From the NCBI GenBank assembly GCA_013152925.1, contig JAADFK010000029.1:1-32483 (forward strand): 32,483 nt of DNA, written 5' to 3'. Numbering within the stretch: position 1 is the stretch's first letter; each line of letters begins with the position of its first letter. Shown piece by piece: positions 8,739 to 16,643 of this stretch. The position numbers were made by a program, and so were the translations under genes. The notes beneath the pieces were generated by a model. That model did no database searches and was not told the DNA's origin. It saw only the letters and a list, made by a program, of their open reading frames with translations. The DNA is from Acidobacteriota bacterium (GTDB taxonomy: Bacteria; Acidobacteriota; Thermoanaerobaculia; Thermoanaerobaculales; Sulfomarinibacteraceae).

Positions 8739-8749
8739 CAGCCGGTTTT

Positions 8750-8804
8750 CGTCCAGGAACCTGGACGGGAACGACGTGGTTCCCGGGTTGAAACGAAGTT
8801 TTTT
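8750..8804 (+). terminator. Tandem hairpins and T-run after the small membrane protein gene
   Basis: Twelve bases after the stop, CGTCCAG-GAAC-CTGGACG (8750-8767) can form a perfect seven-base stem. It is followed by CGGGAAC-GACGTG-GTTCCCG (8766-8785), a second seven-base stem that shares one or two bases with the first, so the two may be alternative folds. Six T residues stand at 8799-8804, about 13 bases beyond the second stem, which is too far for a standard intrinsic terminator. A terminator with unusual spacing or a mutually exclusive RNA switch are both possible. Confidence 0.45.
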
Positions 8805-9093
8805 CTGCGCGATCAAGAACGGCGAGGATAGCCGTGGGGGCGGACTCTGGTATGCAGCACACGGAAGCCCGCACCCCGATGCCGAGGCTGCAAGAAACGC
8901 CGTTTCCGGACGGGAACCGGCCGGCAAGGCGACGGCGGCCCGCAGGAACCCGCCGGACGACCGCATGAAGAACGGCGGCGCCACCGTCCGGCCTTCTGGC
9001 CCGCGGGACCCGGGAGAGGTCCTCCGAAGGCCCGGCACCCGCCCTCCATGGTGTGCACCGCCCGGCCGTGGCCGGCCCCGGATACGGGAGACC
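8805..9093. other. Gene-free stretch between the small membrane protein and mcp
   Basis: With its flanks this is the largest unexplained gap in the window (8739-9192). I find no frame with a credible ribosome site or protein-like composition: the open frames are Arg/Pro/Gly-rich, as expected from GC-rich noncoding DNA. No tRNA-like cloverleaf or tandem repeat is visible. It may be a long untranslated leader, a small RNA or simple spacer. Confidence 0.4.
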
Positions 9094-9123
9094 TTGCCGT
9101 AGCCCTCACCATTACGGTACTGT
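9094..9123 (+). promoter_or_regulatory. Promoter-like TTGCCG-N18-TACTGT before the chemosensory operon
   Basis: TTGCCG (9094-9099) and TACTGT (9118-9123) are separated by 18 bases. This matches the spacing and -35-like hexamer found at 8309-8338, and the shared context extends to TTGCCGTnGCC. A transcript would begin near 9130 and carry the stem-loop at 9131-9172 in a leader of about 60 bases. No sigma-54 or sigma-28 motif was seen. Confidence 0.4.
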
Positions 9124-9130
9124 GATGGGA

Positions 9131-9172
9131 ACCGGGGGACGGCCCCCCGGGGCCACGTCATCCCCCCCCGGT
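9131..9172 (+). other. Nested stem-loop in the leader of the mcp-che operon
   Basis: ACCGGGGG (9131-9138) pairs with CCCCCGGT (9165-9172), and inside it GGCCCC (9141-9146) pairs with GGGGCC (9149-9154). The structure lies between the promoter-like boxes and the ribosome site GGAGGGG, ending about eight bases before that site. It could influence message stability or ribosome access. In such GC-rich DNA a chance pairing cannot be excluded. Confidence 0.35.
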
Positions 9173-9192
9173 TCTCGATCGGAGGGGTACCG

Positions 9193-11148
9193 ATGTTCGA
9201 AGACAAGGGAATTCGTCAAAAGCTGGTCGCCGTCATCGTGGCCGTCGTGGTCGTTCTCCTGGGCGGGCTGGGTTTCGGGGTGGTCGGCTACATTGGCAAG
9301 CTGACGCGCGCCCGGGTGTACACCGATGCCCTCAACAACGTGGAATCGAGCGCCCGTCACATCGAGGGTTTCCTACGCGAGCGATCCCGCATCGTGACGA
9401 CCCTGATGGAAGATCCGGAGCTGCTGGATTTCGCCGCCAGCAGGACCGATGCCGGACGTTCCCTGGCCGGGAACCGCCAGTACGAGGATCTGGTCACCTA
9501 CTGCCGCCGCCTGACGGCCAGTGATCCCATGATCCGTTCCACCTTCTTCGCACTGGCCAGCACCGGCGAGTACTACCGTGAGGAGGGCCGCGTCGAGCTG
9601 GAGGGCTACGATGCCAGGAAGCGGCCCTGGTGGAAGAACACGATGGAGCACGGCGAGCTCTTCGTCGCCGAACCGACGGTGGACCTGACGACGAAGACGG
9701 TCTCGGTGACCGTTCAGGGTCCCTTCTACTCCGACGAGGGCGCCCTGCTGGGTATCGCCGGGGTCGACGTCCAGATCAACACCATCGGGGACCTTGTCAG
9801 CAGTATCAAGTTCGAGGGGAAGGGGATGGCCTTCCTGGCCGACGAAACCGGCCACATGGTGTACTACCCGGGCATCCGGGTGACCGAGGACCAGGGAGAA
9901 GACCGCCCCACCGTTCTCAAGGTCTTCGAGGGAGGCCCGGGCTTTGACCGGGTGGTCCGGGGGATGACCAGCGGCCGGCGGGGCCTGGAGCATGTCCGGT
10001 GGAAGGGACAGCCGTACTTCCTGCTCTACGCCCCCGTGCAGTCCAAGAGACCCTTCATGAGCTGGTCCCTCGGCCTGCTGGTGCCGGAGGATGCCGTGGC
10101 GGCGCCCATCCGGCGCGTGCAGTGGACCTCCATGATCGCCATTGTCGGCAGTCTTGTCATCATCGCCGCGGTGATGCTCTTCCTGTCGTCGAGGATCGTC
10201 TCGCGGCCGGTCCAGCAACTGGTGGATCGGTTTCGAGACATCGCCGAGGGCGAGGGCGACCTGACGCGCACGGTCCAGGTGGAGTCCCAGGACGAGCTGG
10301 GTCAGCTGGGTACGCTCTTCAACCGTTTCGTCGGTGGCATCCGGAAGGACATCTCGTCCATCGCGCACCTTTCGGAAACCGTCGTCGGCACCTCGGATCA
10401 GCTGTCGGGTCTCAGCGAGCAGATCGCCAGCGCCACGGAGGAAACCTCCAGCCAGGCCGGCATGGTCTCCGCGGCGGCGGAACAGGTCAGCAAGAACGTC
10501 CAGTCGGTGGCCACGGCGAGCGAGGAGATGAGCGCCAGCATCCGCGAGATCGCCAGGAGCGCCACGGACGCCGCCCGCGTCGGCGGCGAGGCGGTGGAGA
10601 TCGCCGGGGAAACCGTGGACCGTTTCGGCAGGTTGACGGCGAGCGGCGACACCATTGCCCGTATCGTGGAGGTCATCCGCAACATCGCCGAACAGACCAA
10701 TCTGTTGGCGCTCAACGCCACCATCGAGGCCGCCCGGGCCGGAGAGGCCGGCAAGGGCTTCGCCGTCGTCGCCGCCGAGGTCAAGAAGCTGGCCAAGCAG
10801 ACGGCCGACGCGACGGAGGAGATCGAGGGCAACATCGCCTCCATACGCCACCTGACGGGAGACGCCGGCGAGGCGATCCAGCGGGTTACCGAGATCATCC
10901 ACCGTATCAACGACATCCAGACGGTTATTGCCTCGGCCGTGGAGCAGCAGAGCTCGACGACGGCCGAAATCGGGCAGAACGTTTCGGAGGCGGCTCGCGG
11001 CGTGGACGACATCGCACAGAGCATCGCCGCCTTCGCCGAGGTGGCCCAGGACACGGCGGCCGGAGCGAGCTCCATCCAGCAGGCTGCGGAGTCCCTGGCG
11101 GAAACGGCGACGCAGCTCAAGGCCATCGTCGGGCGCTTCAGGTACTGA
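9193..11148 (+). CDS. Methyl-accepting chemotaxis protein with dCache-type sensor
   Basis: 651 residues. TM1 lies at about 10-34. A periplasmic region of roughly 275 residues of double-Cache type is followed by TM2 at about 313-335, HAMP at about 336-388 and a cytoplasmic methyl-accepting coiled coil to the end. The kinase-control hairpin tip is clear ([19 protein letters not shown], near 499-517). In the sensor, Y139, R144, W146, W147 and D192 stand where amino-acid- or amine-binding dCache domains keep their ligand contacts, though W147 replaces the usual Tyr, so the ligand is uncertain. No C-terminal CheR-docking pentapeptide is present; the protein ends GRFRY. GGAGGGG precedes the ATG. 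It is first in the operon and would signal to the CheA/CheW encoded downstream. Confidence 0.96.
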   Translation: MFEDKGIRQKLVAVIVAVVVVLLGGLGFGVVGYIGKLTRARVYTDALNNVESSARHIEGFLRERSRIVTTLMEDPELLDFAASRTDAGRSLAGNRQYEDLVTYCRRLTASDPMIRSTFFALASTGEYYREEGRVELEGYDARKRPWWKNTMEHGELFVAEPTVDLTTKTVSVTVQGPFYSDEGALLGIAGVDVQINTIGDLVSSIKFEGKGMAFLADETGHMVYYPGIRVTEDQGEDRPTVLKVFEGGPGFDRVVRGMTSGRRGLEHVRWKGQPYFLLYAPVQSKRPFMSWSLGLLVPEDAVAAPIRRVQWTSMIAIVGSLVIIAAVMLFLSSRIVSRPVQQLVDRFRDIAEGEGDLTRTVQVESQDELGQLGTLFNRFVGGIRKDISSIAHLSETVVGTSDQLSGLSEQIASATEETSSQAGMVSAAAEQVSKNVQSVATASEEMSASIREIARSATDAARVGGEAVEIAGETVDRFGRLTASGDTIARIVEVIRNIAEQTNLLALNATIEAARAGEAGKGFAVVAAEVKKLAKQTADATEEIEGNIASIRHLTGDAGEAIQRVTEIIHRINDIQTVIASAVEQQSSTTAEIGQNVSEAARGVDDIAQSIAAFAEVAQDTAAGASSIQQAAESLAETATQLKAIVGRFRY

Positions 11149-11170
11149 GCCAGGGATGATGGAGAACGGC

Positions 11171-11545
11171 ATGGACGAGATCCTGATGGAGTTCCTGGAG
11201 GAGGCGGCGGAGGCCTTGGAGAGTCTCGAAGCGGCCCTGGGGGAGCTCGAGAACGATCCAGCCCGGGCCGGCGCAAGGGCCTACCGGTCCGTGCATCTCC
11301 TCCGTGGCGCCAGTGGTTTCCTGGGCCTGCCGCGGGTCGCTCGCCTGGCGGCGGCCGGAGAGACCCTTTTTGGCCGCCTGGAATCCGGGGTGCTCCCGCC
11401 GGCCGCCGATCGCCTGGAGCCGGCCCGGGAGCTGCACGCGACCCTGGCGCAGCTGATCGCGGCCATCGGACGGGAAGGGCGCGAGCCTCCCGGGGACGAC
11501 GGTCCCCTGGTGGAGCGCCTCGAAAGGGCTTGGGGCGTTGGCTGA
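11171..11545 (+). CDS. Stand-alone HPt (histidine phosphotransfer) protein, CheA P1-like
   Basis: 124 residues, one helical HPt domain and nothing else. H42 in SVHLLRG is the expected phosphorylated histidine; the canonical H-x-x-K-G here has Arg for Lys. The sequence runs parallel to the P1 domain of the cheA gene that follows: the N-termini MDEILMEFLEEA and MDPILREFLDES match, and both have FLGL after the His, a GE-x-L motif and an IxREG end. This points to a P1 duplication. The ATG at 11171 is preferred over ATG 11156 and 11159 because GGAG lies six bases upstream and because it aligns with the CheA start. It may act as a phosphoryl sink, a shuttle or an extra P1 substrate for CheA; which one cannot be told. 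Confidence 0.88.
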   Translation: MDEILMEFLEEAAEALESLEAALGELENDPARAGARAYRSVHLLRGASGFLGLPRVARLAAAGETLFGRLESGVLPPAADRLEPARELHATLAQLIAAIGREGREPPGDDGPLVERLERAWGVG

Positions 11546-11546
11546 G

Positions 11547-13760
11547 ATGGATCCCATCCTCCGCGAGTTCCTCGACGAGAGCCGGGAAGACCTCGAACGG
11601 GTGGACCGCGACCTGGTGGCCCTGGAGAGCTCCCCCGGGGACGCCGTGTTGGTGGACCGGATCTTCCGGGCGATCCACACCATCAAGGGAACGTGCAGCT
11701 TCCTGGGCCTCTCCCGCCTCGAGGCTTTGAGCCATGTGGGTGAGGAGCTTCTCGCGCGCCTTCGGGCGGTCGACGTGAGCACCTCGCCGTGGGTGGTGCC
11801 CCTGCTTCTGGAGCTGGTGGATACCACGCGCCGACTGTTGACGGCCATTGAACGGGAAGGGAGCGACGAGGGCGCGGAGATCGGTGACCTGGCGGGCCGC
11901 CTGGCGGAAGCGGCCCGGCGCCTGAGCGCCGGTTCCGCGAACGAGCCCGTTCCCGCCGCACCCGGCGCGGACGAAGGTCTCTGGGAAGAGACCGGCACCA
12001 TCGATGGTGGGGGCCCGGACCAATGGCAGCGGGAAACGGAGGCTCCCCCCGAGCCCCTCGGCCCGCGCTACGAGGAGTCGTTCGTCCGTGTGGATGTCCG
12101 GGTGCTGGACCGGTTGACCGATCTCGTGGGCGAGCTGGTCCTGTCCCGGAACCAGCTCCTGGATCGTGGCGGCAGCAAGGTGTTGGAGGAGACCATCGAG
12201 CACCTCGACCACACCACCGGAGAGCTGCAGGAGGGGATCATGCAGACCCGCCTGCAGCCGGTCGGGCGGGTTTGGGGCCGCTTTCCCCGGCTGGTGCGCG
12301 ACCTGGCGGCCGGGTGTGGCAAGCGGGTGGTCCTGCGCATGGAGGGGAGAGAAACCGAGCTGGACCGCGGTCTCATCGAGGCCATTCGCGATCCCCTGAC
12401 CCATCTGGTGCGCAACGCCGTCGATCACGGCATCGAAGCTCCGGCCGAAAGGAGCGCCGCCGGCAAGAACCCGGAGGGCACGATCTGGCTGCGGGCGTTC
12501 CACGAATCGGGCAACGTGATCATCGAGGTGGAGGACGACGGGACTGGAATCGACCCGGAAGAGATTCGTGAGGCCGCGATCCGCAGGGGCGTGCTCCCCG
12601 CGGACCGGGCGGCGGCGCTGGAGACTCCAGCGGTTCTGGAGCTGATCTTTGCGCCGGGGTTCAGCACCTCGGAGCGGGTGACCAGCGTCTCGGGCCGCGG
12701 CGTGGGCCTCGACGTGGTCCGGACCAACGTCGGCCGGCTGAACGGCCAGGTGGAGGTCCGGTCCACCCCGGGCCAGGGGACCACCTTCCGGCTCAAGATC
12801 CCCCTGACCCTGGCCATCCTCCGCGCCCTGATCGTCACGGCGGGCGAGGAGCGCTTCGCCCTGGCCCAGGCGGCGGTGCGGGAGCTCGTCGGCCTGAACG
12901 CAGATGCTGCCGCCGGCCACGGCATCGAGCTCCTCCATGGAGTGCCGGTCCACCGTCTCCGCGGGCGGCTGCTGCCGCTGGTGCGTCTGGGAAAGGAGCT
13001 GGGCCTGGCCCCGGGCGGAGACGGGAAGGGTGGTGTCATCGTCGTGCTGGATGCGGACGAGCGGCCCTTCGGACTGGTGGTCGATGCCGTCCTCGATACC
13101 CAGGAGATCGTCGTCAAACCCATCGGCCCGATCCTGGAGCGGCTTCCGGTCTACGCCGGCGCCACCATCATGGGCGACGGGCGGGTGACCCTGATCCTCG
13201 ACGTCCTCGGACTGGCGCGGCGGGCCCATCTGGAGGTGGACGCCGAGGCCGTCTCAGGGGGCACCGACGAGACGCCTCCCGGCGATGCCGCCGCGCCGCG
13301 GGAGAGCTACCTGGTGTTTCGCAGTCCCGACGATGGCCGCATGGCCGTCCCGCTGGAAAACGTGGTGCGGCTGGACAAGGTGCCGCGGGAGGCCATCGAG
13401 CGCGTGGGCGACGGCTTCGCGCTCCAGTACCAGGGGGACCTGCTGCCGGTGGTGTACCTCCTGGAGCATGTGGAGGAGCGCCGGAGCGCGCCGCGCATCG
13501 CCCTGGAAGAACCGGACGATCTCCTCGACCTCCTCCTCTACAGCGACGCCGGCCGCACGGTCGGCCTCGTGATCGGCCGGGTGGTCGATATCGTGGAGCA
13601 GCCGGTGGAGATTCGCCGTCCTTCGACCCGTGCCAACATCGTGGAATGCATCGTGCTGGCCGACAGGATCACCGAGCTGGTTGACGTGGAGGCGGTGGTA
13701 CGGCAGGCGAGACCGCCCATCGTAACGGGCCCGCCGCCGGCTCCGGGAGGGATGGAGTGA
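11547..13760 (+). CDS. cheA: Chemotaxis histidine kinase CheA with two CheW-like domains
   Basis: 737 residues from the ATG at 11547; an in-frame TTG at 11538 overlaps the HPt stop. P1 carries H44 (AIHTIKG). A linker of about 120 residues without a recognisable P2 leads to the P3 dimerisation helices (near 180-245). The ATPase domain follows, with N-box N290 (HLVRNAVDHG), D331-D336 (DGTGID) and G383-G387 (GRGVG). The first CheW-like P5 domain is at about 430-560. A second CheW-like domain (about 590-730, starting ESYLVFRS) is extra compared with E. coli CheA. The protein autophosphorylates on P1 and feeds CheY and CheB encoded downstream. Two docking domains may alter array geometry or allow binding of more than one coupling partner. 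Confidence 0.97.
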   Translation: MDPILREFLDESREDLERVDRDLVALESSPGDAVLVDRIFRAIHTIKGTCSFLGLSRLEALSHVGEELLARLRAVDVSTSPWVVPLLLELVDTTRRLLTAIEREGSDEGAEIGDLAGRLAEAARRLSAGSANEPVPAAPGADEGLWEETGTIDGGGPDQWQRETEAPPEPLGPRYEESFVRVDVRVLDRLTDLVGELVLSRNQLLDRGGSKVLEETIEHLDHTTGELQEGIMQTRLQPVGRVWGRFPRLVRDLAAGCGKRVVLRMEGRETELDRGLIEAIRDPLTHLVRNAVDHGIEAPAERSAAGKNPEGTIWLRAFHESGNVIIEVEDDGTGIDPEEIREAAIRRGVLPADRAAALETPAVLELIFAPGFSTSERVTSVSGRGVGLDVVRTNVGRLNGQVEVRSTPGQGTTFRLKIPLTLAILRALIVTAGEERFALAQAAVRELVGLNADAAAGHGIELLHGVPVHRLRGRLLPLVRLGKELGLAPGGDGKGGVIVVLDADERPFGLVVDAVLDTQEIVVKPIGPILERLPVYAGATIMGDGRVTLILDVLGLARRAHLEVDAEAVSGGTDETPPGDAAAPRESYLVFRSPDDGRMAVPLENVVRLDKVPREAIERVGDGFALQYQGDLLPVVYLLEHVEERRSAPRIALEEPDDLLDLLLYSDAGRTVGLVIGRVVDIVEQPVEIRRPSTRANIVECIVLADRITELVDVEAVVRQARPPIVTGPPPAPGGME

Positions 13761-14221
13761 TGGCGCGCCGGCTCGTGACCTTTCACCTGGACCGGCACTG
13801 GTGCGGCATCGACGTGGAGACCGTCCAGGAGGTGGCCAGCTTCAATGACCTCACCAGGGTCCCCCTGGCGCAGGACGCAGTGGTCGGTCTGGCCAACCTC
13901 AGGGGCCACATCATGACCGTTCTCGACCTGCGGCGTACCCTCGAGCTTGGGCCGATGGATGGAGCTCCTTCCCGGAAGGCCGTGGTTCTCGACGATGCCG
14001 ACGGCTCGATCGCCCTGTTGGTGGACCGGGCCGCCGGTGTGGTCGAGGTCTCCGAGGACGATTTCGAGCCACCTCCGGAAACCCTCCGCGGTCCGGTGCG
14101 GGAGAGAATCCTCGGGGCCTTCAAGCTGCCCGATGGCCTGCTCCTGGTGCTCAACCTCCGGGGCGTTCTCGAGGCGGTGGGCCGCGGCGATGGGACTGAT
14201 CCGGAGGGGGACGATTCATGA
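13760..14221 (+). CDS. cheW: Chemotaxis coupling protein CheW
   Basis: 153 residues of a single CheW domain (RLVTFHLDRHWCGIDV, then NLRGHIMTVLDLR with the family's typical LRG motif). It links the receptor tip to the CheA P5 domain in the signalling array. The ATG at 13760 overlaps the cheA stop by one base (TGATG), with GGGAGGG eight bases upstream; a GTG one codon earlier is possible. With the two CheW-like domains of CheA, the operon encodes three such modules. The length is normal for the family. Confidence 0.95.
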   Translation: MARRLVTFHLDRHWCGIDVETVQEVASFNDLTRVPLAQDAVVGLANLRGHIMTVLDLRRTLELGPMDGAPSRKAVVLDDADGSIALLVDRAAGVVEVSEDDFEPPPETLRGPVRERILGAFKLPDGLLLVLNLRGVLEAVGRGDGTDPEGDDS

Positions 14222-14352
14222 GCAGCTTGGAGCGGGGATCGGTGTGCCGGCGCCTCGACGGGCAGGAATGTGGGAAGATGGCAGGGCCCCGGACGTCGTG
14301 CCGCGGGTGGAGACTGGTGGCACGGCCGCGTCGCTCCGGCCGGGGGAGGTAA
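14218..14352 (+). CDS. Possible 44-codon frame between cheW and cheY
   Basis: An ATG overlapping the cheW stop (ATGA at 14218-14221) opens a 44-codon frame that fills the only sizeable gap of the operon and ends seven bases before cheY. The product would be rich in Arg and Gly with three Cys (starting MSSLERGSVC). No family is recognisable, and Arg-rich composition is what noncoding GC-rich DNA gives by chance. The overlap start is the only positive evidence. It may be spurious or the remnant of a lost gene. Confidence 0.2.
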   Translation: MSSLERGSVCRRLDGQECGKMAGPRTSCRGWRLVARPRRSGRGR

Positions 14353-14358
14353 TCCGAC

Positions 14359-14733
14359 ATGAAGGTACTGGTGATCGACGATTCGCGGGCCATGCGGGCG
14401 ATCCTGAGCAAGATCATGTCGGAGCTGGGGTTCGACGTGGTGACGGCCGCCGACGGCCGTGAGGGGCTCGACCGTCTGGGCGAGGACGACGGTATCGGGC
14501 TGGTCCTCGTGGACTGGAACCTCCCCGGGATGAACGGCTACGAGCTCGTCAAGGCGGTTCGCCGGGACCCTGCGTGGGACGAGGTGCGGTTGATCATGGT
14601 GACCACGGAAACCGAGCGCGAGAACGTCTCCAGGGCCATGGACGCCGGTGCCGACGAGTACGTCATGAAGCCGTTCACCAAGGACGTGTTGCTCGAAAAG
14701 CTGGTCTTTCTCGGTCTGGTGAAGGAGTCGTGA
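14359..14733 (+). CDS. cheY: Single-domain response regulator CheY
   Basis: 124 residues, a receiver domain only. The acidic pocket D7-D8, phosphoacceptor D52 (VDWNLPG), switch T82 or T83 and invariant K104 (MKPF) are all present. The WNLPGMNGYELV surface is that of true CheY proteins. It is phosphorylated by CheA and would carry the signal to a motor or other effector not encoded here; the CheX at the end of the operon is its likely phosphatase. GGGGGAGG lies before the ATG. It follows cheW after a gap that may hold a tiny frame. Confidence 0.95.
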   Translation: MKVLVIDDSRAMRAILSKIMSELGFDVVTAADGREGLDRLGEDDGIGLVLVDWNLPGMNGYELVKAVRRDPAWDEVRLIMVTTETERENVSRAMDAGADEYVMKPFTKDVLLEKLVFLGLVKES

Positions 14734-14735
14734 AC

Positions 14736-15809
14736 GTGGGACCGATCCGGGTCCTCCTGGTCGACGACTCGGTGGTCATCCGGCGGATCGTCGGCGTGCT
14801 GCTGGACAAGGATCCCGGCCTGGAGGTGGTGGGCACGGCGGCCGACGGCAAGATCGGCCTGGCCAAGATCCCCCAGGTCAGCCCGGACGTGGTGATCCTG
14901 GACGTGGACATGCCGGTGATGGACGGTCTGGAAACGCTCCGGCAGATCAAGCTGCACTTTCCCGAGCTTCCCGTGATCATGTTCAGCGGACTGACCGAGC
15001 GAGGGGCCGAGGTGACGCTCGAGGCGCTGTTCCGGGGGGCGCTGGACTATGTCACGAAACCGACGGACTTCACCAGTCCCGAGGCCGCGGCCGACGCCGT
15101 GCGCCTGGAGCTGATCCCCAAGATCAAGATCCTGTGTCAGCCGGCCCAGATCCGTCCCGCGCCGGCCCAGGCGAGTCGGGCGGCGGTCGTGCCGGGCCAG
15201 AGGAGCGGCCGCGTTCACGCCGTGGTCGTTGGCGCTTCCACCGGCGGACCGGCCGCGCTTCAGGATCTGCTGACCGCGCTGCCGCGCCCGGTTCCCGTCC
15301 CGGTCTTCATCGTCCAGCACATGCCCCCGGTCTTCACGCGTTCCCTGGCACGGCGGCTGGCCCAGGCCACGGGCCTTGGGGTCGAGGAGGGGCGCGACGG
15401 GGCGATCGTGGGACCGGGACAGGTGTGGGTCGCCCCGGGGGATCACCACATGGCGCTGGAGCACGACCAGGAGTCGGTTCGCCTGGCGATTCACCAGGGG
15501 CCGCTGGAAAACTCCTGCCGGCCTTCTGTTGATGTCCTTTTCCGGTCGGTGGCCGATGTATGGGGTGGCGGGGTGATCGCCGTGGTGCTGACGGGTATGG
15601 GCAAGGACGGCCTGCACGGCGCCCGGACGATTCACGATCTCGGCGGGCGGATCGGGGTCCAGGACCAGGGCTCGAGCGTCGTCTGGGGCATGCCCCGTTT
15701 CATCGCCGAGATGGGCCTGGCGGACCAGGTGCTGCCACCGGCCGAGCTCGGGGCCTGGCTGGCCGCGGAGCTCGGGACGGTGAGGAGCTCCGCCGGCTCG
15801 GGGGCCTAG
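14736..15809 (+). CDS. cheB: Receptor methylesterase/glutamine deamidase CheB
   Basis: 357 residues. An N-terminal receiver domain (D10, D11, phosphoacceptor D56 in ILDVDMP) is joined by a linker at about 128-155 to the CheB catalytic domain. The triad is visible as S168 (GASTGG), H195 (VQHMPP) and D291 (GMGKDG). It removes methyl groups from receptor glutamates when phosphorylated by CheA. The GTG at 14736 is chosen because AAGGAG (14722-14727) is eight bases upstream; the GTG at 14730 overlaps the cheY stop but is only two bases from that site. It is followed three bases later by cheR, so the adaptation pair is adjacent. Confidence 0.96.
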   Translation: MGPIRVLLVDDSVVIRRIVGVLLDKDPGLEVVGTAADGKIGLAKIPQVSPDVVILDVDMPVMDGLETLRQIKLHFPELPVIMFSGLTERGAEVTLEALFRGALDYVTKPTDFTSPEAAADAVRLELIPKIKILCQPAQIRPAPAQASRAAVVPGQRSGRVHAVVVGASTGGPAALQDLLTALPRPVPVPVFIVQHMPPVFTRSLARRLAQATGLGVEEGRDGAIVGPGQVWVAPGDHHMALEHDQESVRLAIHQGPLENSCRPSVDVLFRSVADVWGGGVIAVVLTGMGKDGLHGARTIHDLGGRIGVQDQGSSVVWGMPRFIAEMGLADQVLPPAELGAWLAAELGTVRSSAGSGA

Positions 15810-15812
15810 GGA

Positions 15813-16631
15813 GTGGTCACCCGGGAGGCCTTCGAGTCGCTCCAGGAGCTGCTCCGCCGGCGGACCGGCGTTGTGCTCGACGACGGCAAGGAGTACCTGG
15901 TCCGGGCCAGATTGGGCCCCCTGGTCCGGCGGGAGGGGCTGGGTTCCATCGGGGAGCTGGCCGCCCTGGTGAACGACCGGCCCGAGGCCCCGCTCTCCAG
16001 GAGGGTGATCGAGGCCCTGATGACCACGGAGACCTCGTTCTTCCGGGATGTGCATCCCTTCAGCAGCCTCAAGGAGCGGCTGATTCCCGAGCTCGTCGAG
16101 AAACGGGGGGCCACGCGAAGGCTGCAGCTCTGGTCGGCGGCCTGCTCGACGGGCCAGGAGCCGTACAGCGTTGCCATCGTGCTGCGGGAGTACTTTCCCC
16201 ATCTGGCGAGCTGGGAGGTGCGAATTCTCGCCAGCGATGTCTCCGGTGCGGTCCTCGAGCGGGCGCGGATGGGGCGGTACTCCCAGATGGAGATCAACCG
16301 GGGCGTCCCGACGCACCTCCTGGTCCGGTATTTTCACCGTGAGGGCCTCCAGTGGGAGGTTTCGGAGAACATCCGGCGCATGATAGATTTCCGCGAGATC
16401 AACCTGGCGGAGCCCTGGCCGCTGCTACCGTCCATGGACGTCATCTTCTTGCGGAACGTGCTGATCTACTTCGATGACAGGCTGCGCCGCCGTGTGCTGG
16501 AGCGCATCGCGCGGCAGCTCGAGCCCGACGGGTATCTCTTCGTCGGGGGGGCGGAGACCATGATGGCCTATCCCGACCTTTTCGAACGGGTCGAGATGGG
16601 CAGGAGCTCGTGCTACAGACCACGCAGGTGA
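15813..16631 (+). CDS. cheR: Chemoreceptor methyltransferase CheR
   Basis: 272 residues. An N-terminal helical domain (about 1-70) is followed by the SAM-dependent methyltransferase domain. Signatures are TTETSFFRD, the SAM-binding loop WSAACSTGQEPYS and RNVLIYF. It methylates receptor glutamates, opposing CheB. The GTG start lies three bases after the cheB stop; the only ribosome-site candidate is GGGGG at 15800-15804, so translation may be coupled to cheB. There is no C-terminal TPR extension, and the receptor here has no docking pentapeptide, so CheR would act without tethering. Confidence 0.95.
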   Translation: MVTREAFESLQELLRRRTGVVLDDGKEYLVRARLGPLVRREGLGSIGELAALVNDRPEAPLSRRVIEALMTTETSFFRDVHPFSSLKERLIPELVEKRGATRRLQLWSAACSTGQEPYSVAIVLREYFPHLASWEVRILASDVSGAVLERARMGRYSQMEINRGVPTHLLVRYFHREGLQWEVSENIRRMIDFREINLAEPWPLLPSMDVIFLRNVLIYFDDRLRRRVLERIARQLEPDGYLFVGGAETMMAYPDLFERVEMGRSSCYRPRR

Positions 16632-16643
16632 GGGGGAAGCTTG

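Noticed and set aside
8446..9102. Frame running from the small membrane protein gene through most of the following gap.
   Set aside because: It is out of frame with the recognisable protein, is Arg/Ser/Pro-rich, and crosses the hairpins; no start signal supports it.
10398..13229. Very long open frame on the minus strand across mcp, HPt and cheA.
   Set aside because: It is antisense to genes with clear catalytic motifs, is rich in Arg/Pro/Gly/His without recognisable domains and has no ribosome site. Long antisense frames are expected in DNA with high third-position G+C.
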